This document shows positions 33,569 to 41,510 of a DNA stretch of 54,331 nucleotides, one piece after another. Every line of letters begins with the position of its first letter. The stretch's first letter is position 1. Location: the NCBI RefSeq assembly GCF_001434395.1, contig NZ_AZFS01000064.1, positions 1-54,331 of the forward strand, given 5' to 3'. The notes under the pieces are model-generated. The model did not search any database, had not been told where the DNA came from, and saw nothing but the letters and a program-made list of their open reading frames with translations. The stretch is from Levilactobacillus hammesii DSM 16381 (GTDB lineage Bacteria; Bacillota; Bacilli; Lactobacillales; Lactobacillaceae). A program made the position numbers and the translations under genes.

Positions 33569-34231
33569 GTGCGTGACAGAGAAGAACGAAAATTGCAAAT
33601 GCTGATGGCGGTTCAGGAGACCGTCATTGTTCACGGCTTTGCGGGTATCAAGGTGGATGAACTGGCTAAAATCATGAACGTCAGTCGGGCTAAACTGTAC
33701 CAATACTTTGGGTCGAAGGATGCCGTGATCACGGCAATGGTTCAACGTTATTTGGACTACGTTTCGGCGATGACGGTGCCCACTGAAATGCGTCAGCCAG
33801 AGGCGTATACGGCGGCCTTTCCCCAGATGTTTTCGGCCAACGTGGCGTATCTGGGAACCACGACGGCGGTCTTTTTGCGGGATCTCCAGCAGGACTATCC
33901 GCAACTTTATCAAAAGTTTATGCAGGCCCGCCACGCGTACGAACAACGCTTGTTGGCCTTTTATCGCGATGGCCAGGCCAGTGGCTTCTTTATGCCCGAA
34001 CTGAAACCGCATTTGGCCGTTTTACAGGATAAACAGGTCATTCCGGCCATGCTGACGCGGGAGTTCTTGCTAAGCAGTGGGGATACCGTGAGCGACCTGA
34101 TTAATGGCTACTTCGACCAGGTCGTGCGTGAGACGGTGGCTCCTGAGTATCGCGTGGCGGTTCATCAGGCATTGGCGCCCGGTCAATTCGATCGGATAAT
34201 TGCGACTTATTCGCGAATCTTGATGGTATAG
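33569..34231 (+). CDS. TetR/AcrR-family transcriptional regulator
   Basis: 220 residues, GTG start after AAGGAAGGAC. TetR HTH at residues ~10-55 (MAVQETVIVHGFAGIKVDELAKIMNVSRAKLYQYFGSKDAVI), then a helical ligand domain. Likely controls the divergent hydrolase and/or itself. Its downstream hairpin AAAATGAT/ATCATTTT (34279-34296) may terminate transcription. Confidence 0.9.
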   Translation: MRDREERKLQMLMAVQETVIVHGFAGIKVDELAKIMNVSRAKLYQYFGSKDAVITAMVQRYLDYVSAMTVPTEMRQPEAYTAAFPQMFSANVAYLGTTTAVFLRDLQQDYPQLYQKFMQARHAYEQRLLAFYRDGQASGFFMPELKPHLAVLQDKQVIPAMLTREFLLSSGDTVSDLINGYFDQVVRETVAPEYRVAVHQALAPGQFDRIIATYSRILMV

Positions 34232-34411
34232 GAAAAATAGGTGGCCTGGGTCGCACGTTTCGACTAGGACTGTTCGGGAGTAAAATGATACCGATCATTT
34301 TGATGCGGTTTTGGGTAGGATTCCGCCTCTGGACATTTGCTATTGCGTCGTTGCTCGCGTAAAATCACTATCATTGATGAAATCGGGAAACGATAGGAAA
34401 GGAAGAGCGGA

Positions 34412-35143
34412 TTGAAAGTCGTTAGACGGTTGCTGGTACTGTTAGCGCTGGTTGTGGCGGTCATGGCCGTCAAGGATGGCTGGGGCCCACTGGCCGGTGT
34501 ATCGAAGCAGGTCACGGCCATGGGAAATGCCGTGGAACGGCAGGTTCATAGGCAGTTTCAACCGGATACGCCCTCGGATGCGGGCCAGGCCAGTCCCCAA
34601 AAGGTCACGGACCTTCGCGCGTCATCTAGTCGCCGGGCTGCACACAAGGCGAAGCCCCATACGCCGGTGGAACCCGTCGTGGCGGGGTTAAAGCTGAAGA
34701 AGACTTATCATTACCGCTTCACGGCAACGATGCCCCCAGCAGGGCGTCAAACGTTCAAGCGGGCAATCCGCATCTACAATCGAACCGGGATTGTCCATCT
34801 GGTTCCTGGCCTTGCAAAACACGGCAAGAACCGGATTACCTTTGGCACTTATCGCAAACAGGTGGGGCACAATCAGACCAGTGTGGAGCTCGGTCGTGGT
34901 GGGCCGGGCATTACGCAGACCGTCAGCATTCACGGGATCGTCGTGCACAACCACGCCAAAGCCAGCCTAAACACGGAATACGCGCTAGCCTATGGGGACT
35001 CCATTGCCGTGCATGAATTAGGGCACGCCCTAGGATTGGATCACAGCATGAATCGGCATTCGGTGATGTACCCGTTGGATCAGGGGAAGGTCAAGCTGTC
35101 CCATGCCGATATCCGCGGCTTGAAGCGGATCTATCGGTCATAA
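34412..35143 (+). CDS. Secreted or anchored matrixin-like zinc metalloprotease
   Basis: 243 residues, TTG start after AGGAAGAG. A hydrophobic N-terminus (VVRRLLVLLALVVAVMAV) acts as signal or anchor; a variable linker follows; the C-terminal peptidase domain carries HELGHALGLDH (His201, Glu202, His205, His211) with the Met-turn VMYPLDQG, the M10 metzincin signature. Expected to act outside the cell. Small for the family; no propeptide cysteine switch is seen. Confidence 0.9.
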   Translation: MKVVRRLLVLLALVVAVMAVKDGWGPLAGVSKQVTAMGNAVERQVHRQFQPDTPSDAGQASPQKVTDLRASSSRRAAHKAKPHTPVEPVVAGLKLKKTYHYRFTATMPPAGRQTFKRAIRIYNRTGIVHLVPGLAKHGKNRITFGTYRKQVGHNQTSVELGRGGPGITQTVSIHGIVVHNHAKASLNTEYALAYGDSIAVHELGHALGLDHSMNRHSVMYPLDQGKVKLSHADIRGLKRIYRS

Positions 35144-35190
35144 AACAACAGTGGGACTGCTAGGCAACTTGGTGGGTCCTTCGCCTTACC

Positions 35191-35337
35191 GGTCGGCAGA
35201 TATGGGACTGGAACGGTGCGAACACAACTTGAAGCCTCGAAAATCACGAGTCTACAAGCTTGGTTTTCTACTAAGCCAGTAAGGAATTCACTTACTGACT
35301 AAGTAGAACGACGCGCCTGAGCCCATATCTGCCGACC
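35191..35337. repeat. Large dyad with internal hairpin
   Basis: Perfect 16-bp arms GGTCGGCAGATATGGG (35191-35206) and its complement (35322-35337) enclose a second near-perfect 18-bp hairpin (35266-35283 with 35291-35308). No gene lies in 35144-35457. It could be a terminator complex, an RNA or a mobile-element remnant. Confidence 0.5.
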
Positions 35338-35457
35338 TCACGGCTTACACGGCGATCTTAGGCGACTGAGTTAATGACTGCCATAGTCGTTATTAGTTGG
35401 ACCGAAATTGCTAAATCCCACGTTTTCAACCGTTGTTGTGATAAAACACAACCAGAG

Positions 35458-35642
35458 CCGGAGGAGGTCAGGGATGGAGCCAGCCGTGAAAGTGGTGTTA
35501 ACTGGCGTTTTCCAGCCAGTTTACAGCACGGGCGACTTTGGAGACAGGTGGTCTTCGTGGCTCCAAATCGAGCGAGAAGACCGGTGTTCTGCCGGTCTGA
35601 AGCGTCCCCACAGCAGGCGGAATCCCTGGCAGCCGGAGTGCG
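35458..35642 (+). ncRNA. Structured repeat family B, full copy 1
   Basis: Begins CCGGAGGAGG. Closing helix P1 GTCAGGGAT (35467-35475) with ATCCCTGGC (35622-35630); P2 hairpin AACTGGC (35500-35506) with GCCAGTT (35515-35521) and an outer extension; P3 TTTGGAG (35537-35543) with CTCCAAA (35561-35567); P4 GACCGG (35579-35584) with CCGGTC (35592-35597). Compared with the copy at 48355-48530, P1 differs by three compensatory base-pair changes, evidence that the RNA (or DNA) fold is selected. No long reading frame. Confidence 0.65.
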
Positions 35643-35733
35643 GCCAATTTAGTCGAATTTAATGGCGTGAATGTTTACCAGTACTGAGACGGAACAGGGA
35701 TTTTATCGTTCAGATTTTAGGTTATAAACGTAA

Positions 35734-35777
35734 AGACACTAAGCGGCCAGGGCAAACGTCCTGACCGCTTAGTGTCT
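35734..35777 (-). terminator. Terminator of the ArsR gene
   Basis: AGACACTAAGCGGCCAGG with its near-perfect complement CCTGACCGCTTAGTGTCT, next to the ArsR stop. Confidence 0.8.
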
Positions 35778-35784
35778 AGATAGT

Positions 35785-36090
35785 CTATTCTTGAATATGG
35801 GCTTTGACCAGCTCAAAGATTTCGAAGATATGTTCATCAGCGAGTGCGTATTTGATGAATTTACCCTCGCGATTGCCAATGACCAAGCCGGCCTGGCGCA
35901 AGGTCTTGAGTTGGTGGGAAATTGCCGATTGGGAGACATCCATCACCGCCGTAATTTCACTGACGGTGCGGCTATTTTGGTACAGCAAAGAGAGAATTTG
36001 ATAGCGCGTCGCGTCGCCAAAGGTTTTGAAGAGGTCGACGCTTTTTTTGATTTCTTCGGTTGTAGGGAGCTGAGTCGTTTGTTTTTCCAT
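35785..36090 (-). CDS. ArsR/SmtB-family metal-responsive repressor
   Basis: 101 residues; start at 36090 is favoured by GGTGAT just before it. Winged HTH (RYQILSLLYQNSRTVSEITAVMDVSQSAISHQLKTLRQAGLV). A C-terminal alpha-5 helix DEHIFEIFELVKAHIQE carries Asp-x-His and His-xx-Glu, a variant of the CzrA alpha-5 zinc site, and there is no CxC alpha-3 site, pointing to Zn/Co/Cd rather than As or Pb sensing. Divergent from the metal ATPase gene with the operator between. Confidence 0.92.
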   Translation of the reverse strand: MEKQTTQLPTTEEIKKSVDLFKTFGDATRYQILSLLYQNSRTVSEITAVMDVSQSAISHQLKTLRQAGLVIGNREGKFIKYALADEHIFEIFELVKAHIQE

Positions 36091-36152
36091 ATTTATCACC
36101 ATGGGGTTCATTTTACCATAAAAGGGCTGGGCGAGTTTGTCCACTTTAGCAG

Positions 36153-36210
36153 TTGACACCAGTATGAGATATGTTATGATGAAGCCATACATATGAGCGA
36201 GTATTCATAT
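36153..36210 (+). promoter_or_regulatory. Promoter and ArsR operator of the metal ATPase
   Basis: TTGACA (36153-36158), 16 bp, TATGAT (36175-36180). A perfect ATATGA-N8-TCATAT dyad (36191-36210) lies just after the start site, the classical SmtB/CzrA operator form. Confidence 0.85.
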
Positions 36211-36231
36211 AAGACTTAGGAGGCGAGTACG

Positions 36232-38139
36232 ATGCGGGAATATCTGAAGCTAGCTGAGACCAAACGTGACTTAGCCATGATTTTAGGGAGTATTATCTTA
36301 CTGATTATCGCAGGTTTTTCACCGTTATTGAAAGCGGTTACAATTGGACTATACCTGCTGGCCTATCTCTTGGTGGGTGGTCCGATTCTAGTTGAAGCTG
36401 TTCGTGATCTCTTTACTGGGAAACTCTTCGGTGAGGCTTTCCTGATGACGGTGGCTACGGTGGGTGCGCTGGCGATTCAACAGTATCCCGAAGCCGTCGC
36501 CGTGATGCTTTTCTACCGAATCGGTGAATTCTTCCAGGATTCAGCCGTTAGCAAGTCCAAACGGTCGATCACGGATCTCCTCAAGATTCGTCCGGACTAT
36601 GCCAACCTGGTGGTCAATGGGCATACGCAACAGATTGCGCCGGACCAGGTTCAGGTGGGGGATACCCTGATTGTGCGACCGGGTGAAAAAGTACCAGCCG
36701 ATGGGGTCGTCACCAGTGGCGAGACCTATTTGGATACCAAGGCCCTGACTGGCGAAACCAAACCGTCACTGGTTGCCGCGGGTGATCAAGCGTTGAGTGG
36801 AACCATTGTCAGTAACGGGGTTATCGAACTCCACGTTGAAAAAGCCTATGCTGACTCAACGGTGGCGAAGATCCTGGAATTGGTTCAGGACGCCACGACG
36901 AAGAAGACCAAGACGGAAAACTTTATTACGAAATTTGCGCGGGTGTACACCCCGGCGGTTGTGGGAATGGCGGCTTTACTGGCGATTGTGCCACCGTTGT
37001 TTTTCGGACTGCCGTTTAACGACTGGTTGTACCGGGCCCTCATCTTCCTGGTGATCTCTTGTCCGTGTGCCTTAGTGATCTCCGTGCCACTGAGTTACTT
37101 CGGTGGCATTGGCGCCGCTTCTCGCGCGGGCGTCTTGATTAAAGGCAGTAATTATTTGGAAGCCTTGAATCAGGTGAAAACGGTGGCCTTTGATAAGACG
37201 GGGACGTTGACCCGCGGTGAATTTGCGGTGGTTAACGTGGCTCCCGTGAGTCTCAGCAAGCCGGCACTGATTCGGTTGGCGGCGACTGCCGAAGTGGCGT
37301 CACCCCATCCGATTGCCAAGTCGATTGTGGCCATGGCTGGTATCCGCGCTGATGGTCAGCAGTCCGCCGAGGAATTGGTCGGTCTGGGCGTTAAAGCGAC
37401 CAGTGCGGGGCAACCCCTATACGTGGGCAATGCCAAACTCATGCGGCAGGTTGGAATCACGAACGACTTGCCAGACAGTACCACGGGAACCATGGTCTAC
37501 GTGGCATTAGCCGATCGGTACCAGGGGGCCATTGAAGTGGCCGATGCCATCAAAGACACCACCGTGCCGGCATTGGCGGCGCTGAAACAAAATGGTATTC
37601 GCCAGACGGTCATGTTGACGGGGGACAACCGTCAAGTGGGCCAGGCCGTGGGTGATCAGATCAAGATCGATGCGGTTAAGGCCGAACTCTTGCCCCAAGA
37701 CAAAGTGGCTGAAATGGGAAAGTTGAAGGCTGAGTTGGGGCCTAAAGAAAAGCTGGCCTTTGTTGGTGATGGCCTCAATGACACACCAGTATTGGCGAGT
37801 GCCGATGTGGGCATTGCTATGGGCGCCTTGGGTTCCGATGCCGCCATCGAATCGGCCGATATCGTTTTGATGAACGATGATCCCTTGGCGATTCCACGGA
37901 CGATTGCGATTGCCAAGCGCACGAAGCAGATTGTCTGGGAAAACATTGTCTTTGCGTTGGGGATTAAGATTCTCTTCTTGACGTTGGCGGCATTCGGCAT
38001 TACCACCATGTGGTGGGCGGTGTTCTCAGACGTCGGTGTGACGCTGATCGCCGTGCTAAACACCTTGCGATTGTTACTCATTGGGCGCCAAGAGAAGCCC
38101 CAGAAAGTTCAGAAGACCTTGGCCAAAGTGAGTGGGTAA
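36232..38139 (+). CDS. cadA: P1B-type heavy-metal exporting ATPase (Zn/Cd/Co)
   Basis: 635 residues, TTAGGAGG ribosome site. Motifs in order: TGE (LTGETKPS), CPC (Cys277-Cys279) in the metal-transport helix, DKTGTLTRG (phosphorylated Asp321), SPHPIAKS, MLTGDN and GDGLNDTPVLASADVGIAMG. No N-terminal heavy-metal-binding domain. Expected to export Zn2+/Cd2+/Co2+ under the divergent ArsR protein. CadA/ZosA naming is by subfamily features; exact ion not determined. Confidence 0.93.
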   Translation: MREYLKLAETKRDLAMILGSIILLIIAGFSPLLKAVTIGLYLLAYLLVGGPILVEAVRDLFTGKLFGEAFLMTVATVGALAIQQYPEAVAVMLFYRIGEFFQDSAVSKSKRSITDLLKIRPDYANLVVNGHTQQIAPDQVQVGDTLIVRPGEKVPADGVVTSGETYLDTKALTGETKPSLVAAGDQALSGTIVSNGVIELHVEKAYADSTVAKILELVQDATTKKTKTENFITKFARVYTPAVVGMAALLAIVPPLFFGLPFNDWLYRALIFLVISCPCALVISVPLSYFGGIGAASRAGVLIKGSNYLEALNQVKTVAFDKTGTLTRGEFAVVNVAPVSLSKPALIRLAATAEVASPHPIAKSIVAMAGIRADGQQSAEELVGLGVKATSAGQPLYVGNAKLMRQVGITNDLPDSTTGTMVYVALADRYQGAIEVADAIKDTTVPALAALKQNGIRQTVMLTGDNRQVGQAVGDQIKIDAVKAELLPQDKVAEMGKLKAELGPKEKLAFVGDGLNDTPVLASADVGIAMGALGSDAAIESADIVLMNDDPLAIPRTIAIAKRTKQIVWENIVFALGIKILFLTLAAFGITTMWWAVFSDVGVTLIAVLNTLRLLLIGRQEKPQKVQKTLAKVSG

Positions 38140-38163
38140 ATTTTTAGAAATGCGTGCTTAAGT

Positions 38164-38202
38164 CCCGTAAAACCAGTTCGGTTGGTTTTACGGGATTTTT
38201 TT
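38164..38202 (+). terminator. Terminator of the metal ATPase gene
   Basis: CCCGTAAAACCA/TGGTTTTACGGG stem followed by seven T. Confidence 0.9.
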
Positions 38203-38301
38203 GCGTTTATAGCGTGGGTTACCAGTGTGCGTGAGGGGGATGCTGTTGGTTCACAACTGCTACAATGTAAAATGATTAAGTTCGTGTATCGTATATTTTT
38301 C

Positions 38302-38330
38302 TTGGCTTAATCAGGGCTATCTGGTATAGT
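38302..38330 (+). promoter_or_regulatory. Promoter of the purine permease gene
   Basis: TTGGCT, 17 bp, TATAGT. The transcript leader would be only ~60 bases. Confidence 0.55.
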
Positions 38331-38397
38331 GGTCCCTATAGAAACTGACATTATTTTAAGCAAATATAATAATATTCGTATTTAGGAGGAATCCACT

Positions 38398-39855
38398 GTG
38401 GATAAGTTCTTTAAGCTTAAGGAATCAGGAACCACCGTTGGTACCGAGATTGGCGCTGGGGTGACCACCTTCTTCGCCATGTCATATATTCTCTTTGTCA
38501 ATCCGCAGATCTTGGGCCAGGCGGGAATGCCCCAACAGGCCGTTTTTCTAGCAACCATCATTGCTTCAGTCGCGGGAACGTTGGTCATGGGGTTATTTGC
38601 CAACGTGCCTTACGCCTTGGCTCCCGGAATGGGACTGAATGCCTTCTTCACGTACACCGTGGTCATGGGGCTAGGGTTCACTTGGCAACAGGCCCTCGCA
38701 CTGGTATTCTTCTGCGGAATTATCAATATCATTATTACGGCCACCAAGATTCGGAAGATGTTAATTTCCGCGATTCCTGTAAACCTGCAGCTCGCCATTA
38801 GTGGTGGGATTGGGGCCTTCATTGCGTATGTGGGGCTGAAAAACGGGAACTTTCTGCAGTTTACCAGCGATACGAGCAGTTTACTGACGGTTAATGGCAA
38901 AGCGTTTAACGCCACGCAAGAGACCTTCAAACACGGGATCAGCTCCGTGGTGACGAACGGGAGCATTACTCCCGCACTGGCCGTCTTCAATTCACCATCA
39001 CTGGTCCTAGCCGTTATTGGGTTGATTGTGACCGTTATCTTCAAGGTTCGTAAGGTGCCCGGTGCGTTGCTGATTGGGATCTTAACCACGACGGTCATTG
39101 GGATCCCCATGGGCGTGACGAATCTGCACCTCGCGAGTGGCTACTCGATTGGGTCTTCCTTTCATCAATTGGGCACGACCTTTCTGGCAGCTTTCTCGTC
39201 CGAGGGGATGGGGTCACTGTTTGCCGAACACAATCGCGTGATTCTGGTGCTGATGACGATTCTATCGTTTAGCTTGTCTGACACGTTTGACTCGCTGGGG
39301 ACCTTCATTGGAACCGGCCGGCAGACGGGGATCTTCTCGGGTAAACGTGAACTGGAGCTGGAAGCACAACCGGGTTTTAAGTCAAAACTCGACAAGGCCC
39401 TCTTCGCCGATTCCATTGCGACCGGGGTGGGGTCCATCTTCGGAACGTCTAACCTGACAACCTACGTGGAAAGTTCCGCCGGTATTGGGGCAGGTGGGCG
39501 AACGGGATTAACCAGCGTCGTGGTCTCCGTTCTGTTCCTGCTGAGTTCACTTGCGTCACCGTTGCTGTCGATCATTCCGACGGCGGCCATTGCACCTTCG
39601 CTGATTCTGGTAGGGATCATGATGATGAGTGCCTTTAGCCAGATTCCGTGGCACGACCTTGGTGAGGCGATTCCCGCCTTTATGACGTCATTCATCATGG
39701 CGTTTGCCTACAACATTACCTACGGGATTGCCGCCGGATTCATTTTCTACTGCTTGGTCAAGACGGTGGAAGGCAAGGCCAAAGAGGTTCACGGGTTGAT
39801 TTGGATTGTGTCGGCACTGTTCGTGATTAATTTTGCGGTGCTGGCGTTTGTCTAG
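38398..39855 (+). CDS. NCS2-family hypoxanthine/guanine (or adenine) permease
   Basis: 485 residues, GTG start eight bases after TAGGAGGA. About twelve membrane helices; AzgA/PbuG branch features are MSYILFVNPQIL in TM1-2, ALAPGMGLNAFFTY, FSDTFDSLGTFIGTGRQTG and SSAGIGAGGRTGLTSV. Proton-coupled nucleobase uptake. No purine riboswitch could be folded in the leader. Confidence 0.93.
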   Translation: MDKFFKLKESGTTVGTEIGAGVTTFFAMSYILFVNPQILGQAGMPQQAVFLATIIASVAGTLVMGLFANVPYALAPGMGLNAFFTYTVVMGLGFTWQQALALVFFCGIINIIITATKIRKMLISAIPVNLQLAISGGIGAFIAYVGLKNGNFLQFTSDTSSLLTVNGKAFNATQETFKHGISSVVTNGSITPALAVFNSPSLVLAVIGLIVTVIFKVRKVPGALLIGILTTTVIGIPMGVTNLHLASGYSIGSSFHQLGTTFLAAFSSEGMGSLFAEHNRVILVLMTILSFSLSDTFDSLGTFIGTGRQTGIFSGKRELELEAQPGFKSKLDKALFADSIATGVGSIFGTSNLTTYVESSAGIGAGGRTGLTSVVVSVLFLLSSLASPLLSIIPTAAIAPSLILVGIMMMSAFSQIPWHDLGEAIPAFMTSFIMAFAYNITYGIAAGFIFYCLVKTVEGKAKEVHGLIWIVSALFVINFAVLAFV

Positions 39856-40167
39856 TCAATAAGGTCGTCAGAAGCTTTGGGGTGGAAAAGCCAATCTGAT
39901 GCTTTTTAATTTTCAAGTAACCAGTTGATTCTGGATGTCACTTTCTCGGTAAGCGGAATGCCAAGAGGGGTACCTGTGACTAACAGAGCGTTTCAGAAAT
40001 TGTGTTAATATCGCGTTTGCGTGATTCTACGAGTCTACCGAGACTTAAACTCTGATAAAATCACAGATTAATCTTTTTTGTTGCCTCTGTCAGCGTCCAC
40101 GATTTTTCAATATTATTGAGGTTAAATAAGAGACGACCGTGATTTTGTGCGGTTGATGGAGGACCTC
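39856..40167. other. Intergenic region between permease and DedA genes
   Basis: 312 bases. A weak hairpin with a T-run (TCAGAAGC...GATGC then TTTTT, ~39868-39907) may end the permease transcript. No gene or repeat recognised. Confidence 0.4.
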
Positions 40168-40818
40168 ATGGGATATTTCATTGATTTCGTGTTACACATT
40201 GATAGTCACCTCGTCAGCATTGTCAATACGTTCGGCAGTTCAACCTACCTCATCCTGTTCGCCATTATTTTTGTGGAAACCGGGGCGGTAATCCTACCGT
40301 TTCTGCCGGGCGATTCGTTACTCTTCGCAGCTGCGGCACTGGCCGCCAATCCGGCATATGGCCTGCACATCTGGTGGTTTATCCCACTGTTTCTAGTGGC
40401 GGCCATTGGCGGTGATTCGTTGAACTTTTACCTGGGGCGGCGAACCAGCGTGGCCTTAAATAAGCGCTCCTGGTTTGGCAGGTTGATCAATCAGGAACGT
40501 CTAGCGCAGTCGGAACGGTTCTTCCGTAAGCACGGGCCTCTCGCCATTTTCCTGGGTCGGTTTTTGCCAATTATTCGGACGTTTGTGCCCTTTGTTGCCG
40601 CCGGTTCGCACTTTGATTATCGCCGATTCCTGAAATACAACGTGAGTGCGGCCGTGGCGTGGGTGGCGATCTGCTGCGGTGGGGGTTACTTCTTCGGCAA
40701 CATTGCCTTTGTGAAGGCGCACTTCTCGGCCGTCGTACTGGGGATCATCGTGGTATCCTTGATTCCGGCGGTAGTGGGATGGCTGAAGGTGGCCCTGCAG
40801 AAGAAGCGCGTTGACTAA
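40168..40818 (+). CDS. DedA-family membrane protein
   Basis: 216 residues from ATG 40168 (GGAGG upstream; longer frame from 40147 not supported). Six or so helices with DedA hallmarks: ETGAVILPFLPGDSLLF, FxGRFLPIIRTFVPFVAAG and the CxGxYF-like end. DedA proteins flip undecaprenyl phosphate or other lipids and support membrane homeostasis. Single gene. Confidence 0.93.
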   Translation: MGYFIDFVLHIDSHLVSIVNTFGSSTYLILFAIIFVETGAVILPFLPGDSLLFAAAALAANPAYGLHIWWFIPLFLVAAIGGDSLNFYLGRRTSVALNKRSWFGRLINQERLAQSERFFRKHGPLAIFLGRFLPIIRTFVPFVAAGSHFDYRRFLKYNVSAAVAWVAICCGGGYFFGNIAFVKAHFSAVVLGIIVVSLIPAVVGWLKVALQKKRVD

Positions 40819-40915
40819 CCTGCGCGGCTCATAAAAATATTTGTAAGACGCGTGCCCAGTAAGGCTCCCGCAATTGTGTTACGCTGTGGGCAACTTGAAC
40901 TGGGAGGGATCGCCC

Positions 40916-41104
40916 ATGCACCAACAATATGAGACGTTAGCGTATTCAATGCCACTGAAGATCAAACGCCAGACGGGCAGTTTGATGACAAAGACCGTTA
41001 ATCTTAAGGCGGACGTGAATCTGGAAACGGGTGAAGTGAAGCTGATGGTCGCGGCAGCGGACTTGCAAAAGCTCTGTAAGGATGCGAAAATTTCCGATCA
41101 GTAG
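40916..41104 (+). CDS. Small conserved-type protein, unknown
   Basis: 62 residues from ATG 40916, seven bases after GGGAGG. Begins MHQQYETLAYSMPLKIKRQ; lysine-rich, no membrane segment or signal. The second half (KTVNLKADVNLETGEVKLMVAAADLQKLC) looks like a small beta-hairpin plus helix. Followed by two terminators. Confidence 0.6.
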   Translation: MHQQYETLAYSMPLKIKRQTGSLMTKTVNLKADVNLETGEVKLMVAAADLQKLCKDAKISDQ

Positions 41105-41220
41105 GCCGGCATGTTTAGTAATCATGAGGGGCAACTGGGTATCGGATGGGTTAATGAAGGCCATCAGCTCAGCACGACCAACCTGCAAACGTGTCTCTTA
41201 AATTTTGATCAGTTAGTCAG

Positions 41221-41255
41221 AGGTGTGCTGCCAAAAGAGGCGTACACCTTTTTTT
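41221..41255 (+). terminator. Terminator of the small protein gene
   Basis: AGGTGT...ACACCT stem, then seven T. Confidence 0.8.
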
Positions 41256-41260
41256 CGTGC

Positions 41261-41300
41261 AAAAGAGTGCGTGGCGAAGCTCTCTCGTCACACACTCTTT
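41261..41300. terminator. Second hairpin, probable bidirectional terminator
   Basis: AAAAGAGTGcGTG pairs with CACaCACTCTTTT. Confidence 0.6.
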
Positions 41301-41302
41301 TA

Positions 41303-41396
41303 ATTTAGTAAATATTGTAAAATTAGGTAATATTTTACTAAATTTAGCCTATACTTTACGAAATGAAAGCGTTATAATCCACTTGTAAGCGTTTTA
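41303..41396 (+). promoter_or_regulatory. Control region of the glycoside locus: dyad, -10 and two cre/LacI-type boxes
   Basis: Inverted TTTAGTAAA (41303-41311) and TTTACTAAA (41333-41341); TATAAT at 41372-41377; TGAAAGCGTTATAA (41363-41376) and TGTAAGCGTTTTAT (41383-41396), both close to the CcpA cre / LacI-family consensus. The boxes cover the -10 and start site, a repression position. A GTCCCCG/CGGGGAC hairpin follows at 41423-41449. Confidence 0.6.
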
Positions 41397-41510
41397 TTCT
41401 GAATGATTTCGTATTTTAAAGACGTCCCCGAATCATGATTTAGCGGGGACTAAAAATTACTCAGAAAAGAAAGCCCTTACAATTCTATACATACTTAGGA
41501 GTGAGCAGTC

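Noticed and set aside
38200-38397. Purine riboswitch before the nucleobase permease
   Set aside because: The three-way junction core and the loop-loop complementary bases could not be placed, and the promoter at 38302-38330 leaves only ~60 bases of leader.
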